Source: Actinobacteria bacterium UBA3120 | Lineage (GTDB): Bacteria > Actinomycetota > Actinomycetes > S36-B12 | Direction: 5' to 3' | Length of the DNA: 12,570 nucleotides | Assembly: GCA_002365735.1 (NCBI GenBank) | Contig: DEZY01000156.1 | Span: 26,777 to 39,346 of the forward strand | Shown here: piece after piece, positions 7,153 to 12,570 of the stretch | Layout: every line of letters starts with the position of its first letter | Numbering within the stretch: position 1 is the stretch's first letter | Position numbers and translations under genes: made by a program | Notes under the pieces: generated by a model | The model's database searches: none | Told to the model about the DNA's origin: nothing | What the model saw: the letters and a program-made list of their open reading frames with translations, nothing else

Positions 7153-7868
7153 GTGCGCAACTTACTACCTACGACCAGCCAGCGAACGTAGACCGCCACA
7201 GCGAAGAGTGCGAAAATCCACCATTGGATTGCATAAAAGAAGTTCTGCAATGGAAACGCCACGTCCCCTGTCGAAATAGTGGGAGGAACCCCTTCCGGAA
7301 CATTTGCTGTTACCGGCTCCTGGTCTTGCATAACGATGAACCCATCAAGTAACTCAACATTCCACAGTTCCGATAGTTTCTGGGAATCAATCACCACAAT
7401 TTTGCCCTTTTGATCACCTGCGAAATCATAGAAAGATTCACTAGGCTGCAATACACCCTTGATACTGACTTGTTGCTCGGGAGTTGCGAAAACTGCACCT
7501 TCGGGGACCCAACCCCGAACGACTGCAATTGATTGACCGGTATCGAGCACTAAAGAAGAAACGATCCATTCGCCTGCGGCTGATTGCGAAGAGAGCCTGC
7601 TACCGACGCGAACCTGATCCGGGGAACTAAACGCGCCCATTGCGGTGACAGTTCGACCATAGTCTTCCGATTTCATCGGTTGGACTATGTCGGTAATCGA
7701 AACTGCGGCTGTCGACGCCGCACGTTTGGCGTCCAAAATATCTTGGGTGCGATCCCACTGCCATTTACCAAGGAAAAAGAAAAGTACGCAAATAAAGATC
7801 AAAGACGCCAACGCCAAGATCGCCGTCAATGTGCGCGCCCGCGACCACAGCTCACTGCTTCGCGGCAT
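7149..7868 (-). CDS. SURF1 family cytochrome oxidase assembly protein
   Basis: SURF1 proteins help insert heme a into cytochrome c oxidase. The 239-residue product has the standard layout. An N-terminal transmembrane helix (about residues 13-33) is followed by the conserved LGKWQWDRTQDIL. A periplasmic-side domain contains RVGSRLSSQSAAGEWIVSSLVL and the typical VVRGWVP, and a C-terminal membrane helix begins FFYAIQWWIFALFAV. The frame is open back to 7964, but the ATG at 7868 is chosen: the earlier residues are basic and unlike the family, and would lie wholly inside the upstream small gene. With this start the gene still overlaps that gene by 17 bases. No good Shine-Dalgarno is seen, so coupled translation is likely. 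It implies an aa3-type oxidase elsewhere in the genome. Confidence 0.92.
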   Translation of the reverse strand: MPRSSELWSRARTLTAILALASLIFICVLFFFLGKWQWDRTQDILDAKRAASTAAVSITDIVQPMKSEDYGRTVTAMGAFSSPDQVRVGSRLSSQSAAGEWIVSSLVLDTGQSIAVVRGWVPEGAVFATPEQQVSIKGVLQPSESFYDFAGDQKGKIVVIDSQKLSELWNVELLDGFIVMQDQEPVTANVPEGVPPTISTGDVAFPLQNFFYAIQWWIFALFAVAVYVRWLVVGSKLRT

Positions 7869-8091
7869 CAGGTTCTTGCTCGGCGCTCTCTTCCATTTGC
7901 GGGACGTCACCGGATTCCTGCGCAATAGCACCTTCACTGCGCCCACGTGGGAGATTGGGATCAATTCGCTTCATTTGGCGATTCATGTTGAGCCACAGTA
8001 AAACCAAGGCAATCGCCACGAGCAATACGAAAAGTCCAGCGATAGGGCCGGCGCCGTCAATAATTGTGCTGAGATCGAGTTCACTGTCCAT
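7852..8091 (-). CDS. Small single-helix membrane protein downstream of mca
   Basis: The product is 79 residues: a short acidic N-terminus (MDSELDLSTI), one hydrophobic helix at about 14-34 (AGPIAGLFVLLVAIALVLLWL), a short basic patch (NRQMKRIDP.LPRGR) and an acidic, disordered-looking tail. The charge pattern suggests N-out, C-in. I recognise no functional domain. It sits directly after mca (30-base gap), the position of the small membrane protein gene Rv1083 next to mca in M. tuberculosis, so it may be its counterpart by position. Its 3' end overlaps SURF1 by 17 bases. Codon usage and content resemble the neighbours; it is very probably a real gene of unknown role. Confidence 0.8.
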   Translation of the reverse strand: MDSELDLSTIIDGAGPIAGLFVLLVAIALVLLWLNMNRQMKRIDPNLPRGRSEGAIAQESGDVPQMEESAEQEPDAAKQ

Positions 8092-8121
8092 AGTGGTTCA
8101 ACTCTAACCCTTAATCAGTTT

Positions 8122-8991
8122 CTAGCGCAGGCCGGCAAAAAGGTCAGTCTCTGGAAATGCCGTCTCGACCAGACTCGAGGCCAACTGAAATTCCTCGGTT
8201 GGCCATGCTTGCTGCTGCAACTGGGTTGACACCGCGAACCAACGGCCATCGGGTTCAATTTGGGTTGCATGGGCCTTGAGGGCGGCATCTCGAATCGGGA
8301 AGTACCGCGCGCATTCAACGCTCGTGGTGATCCGATCCGCATCCTCTGGCTTGTCTTCCCAGTTTGCCAACCACTCTTCATATGGTGATTCGGTTTCCTG
8401 CTCGATGAGCAAATTGTGCAGAGCCACTACTCGTTCCTTATGGAACTGCTGGTTGTAATAGACCTTCTGAACCTGATGACCGGGACCAAGCTCTGGGTGC
8501 GCCTCTGGGTCAGCCGCCACCGCAATTGCCGCAATTGTGATCACATGGGTCTGAATATGATCGGGGTGAGGATACCCACCGTTTTCGTCATAGGTGGTGA
8601 CAACCTGCGGACGGAACTCACGCAAAAGCTTGACCAGTGGTGGCACGCTTACCGCAAGAGGAATGAGCGCGAATGCGTCTTCGGGGAGGGGTTCTCCCTG
8701 CGTGAAACCTGAGTCCATGAAACCAAGCCACTCATGTCTGACGCCAAGAATTCTCGCGGCCTCCGCCATCTCGAGCTGGCGCACCTGGTGAATTCCATGT
8801 AGGTCGACTAGTTCTTGAACCTGCTCGTTGATTACATCGCCCCGCTCGCCGCCGGTGCATGAGACCACCATCACCTCAATGCCTTCGTCGACGTATCTTG
8901 CCGTGGTTGCCGCACCCTTGCTGGACTCATCATCGGGGTGGGCATGAATAGCCATCAAGCGCAATGGAGTTGGGGTGGATTTATTTTTCAC
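8122..8991 (-). CDS. mca: Mycothiol S-conjugate amidase
   Basis: Mca cleaves mycothiol S-conjugates of electrophiles and antibiotics to a mercapturic acid, which is exported, and glucosaminyl-inositol, which is recycled to mycothiol. It is a cytosolic zinc amidase of the PIG-L/LmbE fold. The 289 residues match the family length. IHAHPDDESSKGAAT (15-29) provides zinc ligands His18 and Asp21 and catalytic Asp20, and TYDENGGYPHPDH (133-145) provides His142 and zinc ligand His145. The 'DDESSKGAAT' form and the C-terminal SVECARYF..RD.AL.AHATQI(E/D)P and WPTEEF..A follow Mca rather than the deacetylase MshB. The start is GTG with AGAGGA (8999-9004) seven bases upstream. It heads the operon down to DUF3817 and is divergent from the DUF4307 gene, as in mycobacteria. 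Confidence 0.95.
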   Translation of the reverse strand: MKNKSTPTPLRLMAIHAHPDDESSKGAATTARYVDEGIEVMVVSCTGGERGDVINEQVQELVDLHGIHQVRQLEMAEAARILGVRHEWLGFMDSGFTQGEPLPEDAFALIPLAVSVPPLVKLLREFRPQVVTTYDENGGYPHPDHIQTHVITIAAIAVAADPEAHPELGPGHQVQKVYYNQQFHKERVVALHNLLIEQETESPYEEWLANWEDKPEDADRITTSVECARYFPIRDAALKAHATQIEPDGRWFAVSTQLQQQAWPTEEFQLASSLVETAFPETDLFAGLR

Positions 8992-9077
8992 GGGAGCATC
9001 CTCTCACTTGCGCGGGTAACTCTGGTTACTGTGGGAGGGTGTCAAGCCCCTTTCGCAAAGATCAGTTGAGTTCAACG
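8992..9077. promoter_or_regulatory. Divergent mca/DUF4307 control region with an operator-like inverted repeat
   Basis: This 86-base gap carries a perfect inverted repeat, GTAAC-TCTG-GTTAC (9016-9029). On the minus strand a perfect TTGACA (complement of 9040-9045) lies 17 bases upstream of a poor -10, GAGTTA (complement of 9017-9022). The repeat therefore covers the spacer end and -10 of a candidate mca promoter, where a repressor could act. A start near 9010 would leave an ~18-base leader holding the AGAGGA (8999-9004) of mca. No convincing plus-strand promoter for DUF4307 is visible. Confidence 0.4.
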
Positions 9078-9527
9078 ATGCAGGAACGGTACGGATTCAA
9101 TCACACGAATTATTTGCGCACGGCTGCTATTTCCCTGTTGACTTTAGGGTTTCTCGCAGTGGTCGGGTTTGTCACTTTCTCAATGTCTCAAAAAAGTATT
9201 CAGTTCAAGCTCCTCACCTGGGGCGTTGAAAGCCCAGAGCGCGTTGACCTGCGTTTCGAGGTCCGAAGGATCGGCAGTGACGCGGTTGACTGCGTGATTC
9301 GAGCTCAAGACTCCACGCGCATTGATGTCGGGTACTCGCTGATCACCATCCCAAGCGGGGTGGACTACGCCCAAGAGGATTACTCGCTGCGGACTCTGGC
9401 ACCCGCCTATACCGTTGAAGTGCTCACCTGCGTTAAATCTGGTGAGCCAACCCGAGTTCCCGGACCCCAATTCCCGGCGGGGGTCGCACCGCCCCCTCAG
9501 CCATGGACCCAGAGTTCTGGCACGTGA
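9078..9527 (+). CDS. DUF4307 single-pass membrane protein
   Basis: Starting at the ATG at 9078 gives 149 residues, close to the 144 I recall for the M. tuberculosis protein Rv1081c, which sits in the same place between greA and mca. The N-terminal RYG motif common in DUF4307 (MQERYGF) precedes one membrane helix (about residues 14-35). The external domain has the family pattern FEVRRIGSDAVDCVIRAQD...VGY and LRTLAPAYTVEVLTC. Two Cys (in DCVIRA and EVLTC) are positioned as in the family. The C-terminus is a Pro-rich tail. Function is unknown. The open frame extends back to 8964, but those 38 residues overlap mca and do not look like the family. greA follows after 50 bases on the same strand. 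Confidence 0.87.
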   Translation: MQERYGFNHTNYLRTAAISLLTLGFLAVVGFVTFSMSQKSIQFKLLTWGVESPERVDLRFEVRRIGSDAVDCVIRAQDSTRIDVGYSLITIPSGVDYAQEDYSLRTLAPAYTVEVLTCVKSGEPTRVPGPQFPAGVAPPPQPWTQSSGT

Positions 9528-9577
9528 TTTAGGTTCCCCCGTTCACAAATACAGAAAAAGTATTAGGGTTTGCGGTT

Positions 9578-10060
9578 ATGACCGAAATTACCTGGTTGAC
9601 CCAAGACGCTCATGACCGCCTGACTGCTGAATACGAAGACCGTCAGGGCCCTACGCGCACGGAAATTACCAAGAAAATCGAGGCAGCCCGTGAAGAGGGT
9701 GATCTCAAGGAAAACGGTGGTTACCACGCAGCGCGTGAGGAGCAGGGCAAGAACGAGGCACGCGTGCGTCAGCTGCGACAACTTCTTGAAAATTCACAGA
9801 TCGGTGTTCCTGAAGCAGCCGAGGGTGAAGTGAGTCACGGAAAAGTTATTACGGTTCGACTTATTGGCTTTGATGACGAGGAAAGATTTCTGCTGGGTTC
9901 ACGTGAAGAAGCAGCCCACGCATCAATTGACGTGTACTCACCAACTTCGCCCCTAGGAGCCGCGGTTCTGGGCAAGCGGGTTGGCGAAAAAACCAGTTAC
10001 CAATTGGTCAATGGTAAAGACATGTCAGTTGAAATACTCAAAGTCGAGGATTACACCTGA
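9578..10060 (+). CDS. greA: Transcription elongation factor GreA
   Basis: GreA rescues backtracked RNA polymerase by inserting its coiled coil into the secondary channel and promoting cleavage of the RNA 3' end. The 160-residue product has the normal length. The N-terminal antiparallel coiled coil (about 8-75) has the catalytic tip AREEGDLKENGGYHAAREEQ (37-56) with the metal-positioning acidic pair Asp42 and Glu45. The C-terminal FKBP-like domain (about 84-160) contains SPLGAAVLGKRVGE. The start is ATG with no clear Shine-Dalgarno; TATTAG about 17 bases upstream could be a -10 box for an own promoter with a very short leader. It is downstream of DUF4307 and ends two bases from the end of the convergent permease gene. 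Confidence 0.95.
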   Translation: MTEITWLTQDAHDRLTAEYEDRQGPTRTEITKKIEAAREEGDLKENGGYHAAREEQGKNEARVRQLRQLLENSQIGVPEAAEGEVSHGKVITVRLIGFDDEERFLLGSREEAAHASIDVYSPTSPLGAAVLGKRVGEKTSYQLVNGKDMSVEILKVEDYT

Positions 10061-10062
10061 AG

Positions 10063-10947
10063 TTAGCGACGGCTGACAGTACGGTATTTCCGAATTGCCA
10101 GCGGGGCAAAGATTCCAATGACGACTGAGCACGAAATCACCGTGTATAAAACGGGGTACTGCAACGACCAAAACTCGGGTTCTGTTCCCGGTGCATAGCC
10201 GGTCGGATTACCAAAAAGTTGTCGAGTCGCTAAAACCAGCGATGAAACTGGGTTGTACGCCGCGAATAACTTGAGCACGCTGGGTAGCGAATCCAATGGG
10301 ACAAATGCATTGGACAGGAAAGTCAGTGGGAAGATCCAGATAAGACCAGCCGTATTGGCAGTTTCGGTATTCGGTACTGACAGGCCTACGAACGCCCCAA
10401 CCCACGTCACCGTGTAAGCGAAAAGAAGTAGAAGTAAATATGCATAGATCGCGTTCAGAATTCCGTCATTGATTCGCCAGCCCACGATGTACCCCGTGAT
10501 GCTGAGTACTGTTAGTACCAAAATTTGACGCAATGCGTTAGCGAAAGTGTTGCCAATCAACGCCGCGGATTGCGACATGGGAAGCGCTTTATAGCGGTCA
10601 ATAATTCCCTTTTGCATCGCCTCAGCCAAACCAACTGTGCTTGCAGCGGCGGCAAAGGCAACAGTTTGACCGAAAATCCCCGGCATCAGGTACTGCCGAT
10701 ACAAACTTGCATCTGCAGCACCACCAGGGTCAGCGCCAGGAATGGGAATCGCTCCACCAAAGACGTACGCAAAAAGTAGGACGAAAATAACGGGCTGAAT
10801 TAGTTGAAAGAACAACGCTTCAGGGATTCGAAATGACGCCAGGATCGTGCTACGCGCAATGACTATTGAGTCGTGCAATGTCCAACCGAGTAATGGCCGA
10901 GACATGGCAACGGGTGGTGCGGAACTCAAGTTTTTTACCTGACTCAT
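10063..10947 (-). CDS. ABC-2 type exporter permease, DrrB-like
   Basis: This 294-residue integral membrane protein has six predicted helices. The order is a cytoplasmic N-terminus with an amphipathic stretch, then helices near residues 47-68, 90-112 (with FGQTVAFAAAASTVGLAEAMQKGIIDRYKALPMS), 128-151, 163-188, 201-222 (IFPLTFLSNAFVPLDSLP) and 258-282. The ABC-2 core and the FLSNAFVP..SLP segment match DrrB-type permeases that export drugs or lipids such as daunorubicin or phthiocerol dimycocerosates. The substrate here is unknown. The ATG overlaps the stop of the ATPase gene by four bases (ATGA), so the two subunits are translationally coupled. The 3' end lies two bases from greA on the opposite strand. 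Confidence 0.92.
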   Translation of the reverse strand: MSQVKNLSSAPPVAMSRPLLGWTLHDSIVIARSTILASFRIPEALFFQLIQPVIFVLLFAYVFGGAIPIPGADPGGAADASLYRQYLMPGIFGQTVAFAAAASTVGLAEAMQKGIIDRYKALPMSQSAALIGNTFANALRQILVLTVLSITGYIVGWRINDGILNAIYAYLLLLLFAYTVTWVGAFVGLSVPNTETANTAGLIWIFPLTFLSNAFVPLDSLPSVLKLFAAYNPVSSLVLATRQLFGNPTGYAPGTEPEFWSLQYPVLYTVISCSVVIGIFAPLAIRKYRTVSRR

Positions 10948-11939
10948 GATCGGTTCCGCCCTCTTCTTGTCCCACTTGCGGGCTTTCCCGGATTTTCGTC
11001 TTCTGCACCATGTCCAGTCAATGACAGGAATACGTCATCCAGGGTTGGTCTGCGCAAGGCCAAATCAGCAATTGTAATATTTTGAGAGTCCAGTAAACGA
11101 ACCACGTCAACAAGAACTGTCGAGCCACCGGAAACCGGACCAGAGACCATGCTGTGGCTGACTATGGACTCTCCCCCAAAGACTGGTGCCAATGCCGTCT
11201 GTGCATCACGCACTCGTTCAAGGTCAGCAACGGTGACTTCAATTCGATCACCACCGATTTGATCTTTAAGGTCCTCAGCCGTGCCGTGGGCAATCACCCG
11301 ACCGTGATCAATCACCACGATGTCGTCAGCGAGCTTGTCGGCTTCTTCCAAGTACTGGGTTGTGAGCAGAACCGTAGTTCCCTCAGCCACCAGACTCTCA
11401 ATCACTCCCCACATGCCAAGTCGTGACCGGGGATCAAGGCCGGTCGTGGGTTCATCAAGAAATAGAATGCTGGGCTTGGCAATCAAGCTTGATGCGAGGT
11501 CAAGGCGCCTGCGCATTCCGCCCGAGTAAGTTTTTGCCGGGCGTTCAGCCGCTTCGATGAGGTCGAACCACTCGAGTAGCTCCTGGGATCGCTCTTTTAC
11601 GTAGTGCGGAGCTAAGTGATACAGGTCACCGAACATGCGCAGGTTCTCACGCCCGGTCAAGAATTCGTCCACCGCCGTGTACTGGCCGGTCAGCCCGATG
11701 CTGTGCCGGACTTGATCAGCCTGCTTTCCAACATTGAATCCATTGACGTAAGCGACACCTTTGGTGGGCTTCAGCAGAGTTGCAAGAATTCGAACTGTGG
11801 TCGTTTTGCCCGAACCATTTGGTCCCAAGAGGCCAACCACCTGCCCCCTGGGTACTACTAGGTCCAATCCGTTAAGTGCTTTTACCTCACCAAACTCTTT
11901 GACTAAGCCCTCGGCATGAACTGCATCGTCTTTTGCCAT
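10944..11939 (-). CDS. ABC exporter ATP-binding protein, DrrA-like
   Basis: The 331-residue ATPase subunit partners the following ABC-2 permease. All nucleotide-binding elements are visible: Walker A GPNGSGKT (39-46), Q-loop Gln86 (TGQYTAVDEFLTGREN), signature YSGGMRRRLDLA (138-149) and Walker B ILFLDEPTTGLD (158-169). The switch position has Gln195 (LLTTQYLEEAD) where most ABC ATPases have His; from memory this substitution is normal in DrrA proteins. The C-terminal DrrA domain ends with LALRRPTLDDVFLSLTGH (293-310) and a basic, Gly-rich tail. It belongs to the daunorubicin-resistance family of exporters; the cargo cannot be predicted. It starts 16 bases after the threonine ammonia-lyase stop and lacks a Shine-Dalgarno. 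Confidence 0.94.
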   Translation of the reverse strand: MAKDDAVHAEGLVKEFGEVKALNGLDLVVPRGQVVGLLGPNGSGKTTTVRILATLLKPTKGVAYVNGFNVGKQADQVRHSIGLTGQYTAVDEFLTGRENLRMFGDLYHLAPHYVKERSQELLEWFDLIEAAERPAKTYSGGMRRRLDLASSLIAKPSILFLDEPTTGLDPRSRLGMWGVIESLVAEGTTVLLTTQYLEEADKLADDIVVIDHGRVIAHGTAEDLKDQIGGDRIEVTVADLERVRDAQTALAPVFGGESIVSHSMVSGPVSGGSTVLVDVVRLLDSQNITIADLALRRPTLDDVFLSLTGHGAEDENPGKPASGTRRGRNRS

Positions 11940-11940
11940 A

Positions 11941-11956
11941 AGCGGAACTGTATACC
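11941..11956 (-). promoter_or_regulatory. Possible -10 element for a near-leaderless drrA-type transcript
   Basis: On the minus strand the 16-base gap before the ABC ATPase holds TATACA, nine bases before the ATG, with no Shine-Dalgarno. A -10 box there would start the message only two or three bases before the start codon. No -35 match is seen, and co-transcription with the upstream threonine ammonia-lyase is an alternative. Confidence 0.3.
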
Positions 11957-12570
11957 TATAATTCGATAGCGCTAAATCCTTGGTCGATCAGTTTATGCAG
12001 GACTTCCTGTGAGTGATCACGACCCCGCGTCTCAACGTGAATGTCAATCTCCACTTCGTCCACGCCCAAAGATGGATCCATGCGGTTGTGGTCAACTTCA
12101 ACAATATTTGCGTGCACCTCCTGAACCGCGGCAAGAATTCTCGCAAGGTTTCCGGGCGAATCAGGTACTCGGACTTTGATTGTCATGTAGCGCCCGCTCG
12201 CGGCCATTCCGTGACGAATAATGCGAAGCAAAAGCAATGAGTCCACATTGCCGCCAGAAAGTAACACCGCGACAGGTGCTTCAAATTTTGTTGGCCAGGC
12301 CATGACGGCGGCTGTCGCAGCGGCCCCGGCCGGCTCTACCACCATTTTCGCCCGCTCAAGCAAGAGCAACGCCGCGCTTGACAATTGATCCTCGGTCACG
12401 GTCATAATTTCATCAACGTGCTGATTCACAATTTCAAAAGGAATATCTCCGGGCAAACCGACCGCGATTCCATCCGCCATTGTCGACATGTGGTCAAGTT
12501 TCTGGGGCGAGCCAGCTGCAAGTGACGCTGGATACGCTGCGGCATTTACCGCCTGCACACCAATCACTCT
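11956..12570 (-). CDS. ilvA: Threonine ammonia-lyase with ACT domain, N-terminus off the window
   Basis: The frame enters from the right edge without a start (204 codons visible), so the PLP-lysine and N-terminal catalytic part are outside. The visible part of this fold-type II PLP enzyme, which converts threonine to 2-oxobutanoate and ammonia, includes the HMSTMADGIAVGLPG stretch, the conserved VVEPAGAAATAA and LLSGGNVD, the serine-glycine loop near the PLP pyridine nitrogen. A C-terminal ACT domain (VRVPDSPGNLARILAAVQEVHANIVEVDHNR) follows, as in TdcB-like ACT-containing forms that respond to amino acids or nucleotides. It supplies the first step from threonine to isoleucine or acts in threonine breakdown; this cannot be decided here. 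The DrrA-type gene starts 16 bases after the TAG stop. Confidence 0.92.
   Translation of the reverse strand, partial: RVIGVQAVNAAAYPASLAAGSPQKLDHMSTMADGIAVGLPGDIPFEIVNQHVDEIMTVTEDQLSSAALLLLERAKMVVEPAGAAATAAVMAWPTKFEAPVAVLLSGGNVDSLLLLRIIRHGMAASGRYMTIKVRVPDSPGNLARILAAVQEVHANIVEVDHNRMDPSLGVDEVEIDIHVETRGRDHSQEVLHKLIDQGFSAIEL

Noticed and set aside
7149..7964. 271-residue version of SURF1
   Set aside because: The added 32 residues lie wholly inside the upstream small membrane protein gene and precede the usual short N-terminus before the first helix.
8122..8991. MshB deacetylase instead of Mca
   Set aside because: The DDESSKGAAT motif form, overall C-terminal pattern and neighbours fit Mca.
8964..9527. 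187-residue version of the DUF4307 protein
   Set aside because: The first 38 residues overlap the start of mca on the other strand and do not match the family, which begins near the RYG motif.
10062..10077. Intrinsic terminator after greA
   Set aside because: GTTAGC/GCTGAC is only a 6-base stem with one G-T pair and no T-run follows; too weak to list as a feature.
11154..11164. H-loop His to Gln in the ABC ATPase as a sign of inactivity (codon region near 11355)
   Set aside because: Gln at this position is, to my knowledge, normal in DrrA-type ATPases; all other motifs are intact.
1..12570. tRNA, rRNA, CRISPR arrays, insertion sequences, toxin-antitoxin or defence genes
   Set aside because: No repeats, transposase motifs, clover-leaf sequences or defence domains were seen; nearly all sequence is accounted for by housekeeping-type genes.

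Overview
The window looks like an ordinary, densely packed chromosomal stretch of an actinobacterium (Actinomycetota) with moderate rather than high G+C (about half by eye). The evidence is the gene content. There is a mycothiol S-conjugate amidase (mca), a DUF4307 protein, a DUF3817 protein, a DrrA/DrrB-type exporter whose ATPase has Gln in place of the H-loop His, and a cis-prenyltransferase closely resembling the short-chain mycobacterial enzyme Rv1086. Intergenic gaps are tiny, the three convergent gene pairs overlap or nearly touch, and several starts lack a clear Shine-Dalgarno. This suggests a streamlined genome, possibly a freshwater-type actinobacterium; the lineage is inference.

Layout, left to right. 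The minus-strand run 3582->1 encodes a YyaL/SSP411-type thioredoxin-domain protein, a cis-prenyltransferase (uppS-like) and a DUF1275/YoaK membrane protein cut by the left edge. A small plus-strand gene for a 57-residue tail-anchored protein (3628-3801) reads out from the same short gap. A minus-strand pair, nfeD then an SPFH/stomatin-like gene (5153->3791), follows. Uracil-DNA glycosylase (ung) is divergent from it on the plus strand. A minus-strand operon 8991->5881 encodes Mca, a small single-helix protein, a SURF1 cytochrome oxidase assembly factor, a PfkB-family sugar kinase and a DUF3817 membrane protein. Divergent from mca on the plus strand are a DUF4307 membrane protein and greA. At the right edge a minus-strand series holds the 3' part of a threonine ammonia-lyase with an ACT domain, then the ATPase and permease of a DrrAB-type ABC exporter.

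The order greA - DUF4307 - mca - small membrane protein - [block] - YyaL - uppS mirrors the Mycobacterium tuberculosis order Rv1080c-Rv1086 as I remember it. A block of seven genes sits in the middle, and DUF1275 lies downstream of uppS. The functions are mostly housekeeping: thiol detoxification, isoprenoid carrier synthesis, membrane quality control, base-excision repair, respiratory complex assembly and transcript cleavage.

I see no mobile element, CRISPR array, tRNA, rRNA or obvious novel multi-gene system. The items most worth a second look are the small tail-anchored ORF, the U-tract-less hairpin at the ung/DUF3817 convergent overlap, and an inverted repeat placed like an operator in front of mca. 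No stretch of 300 bases or more lacks a gene.
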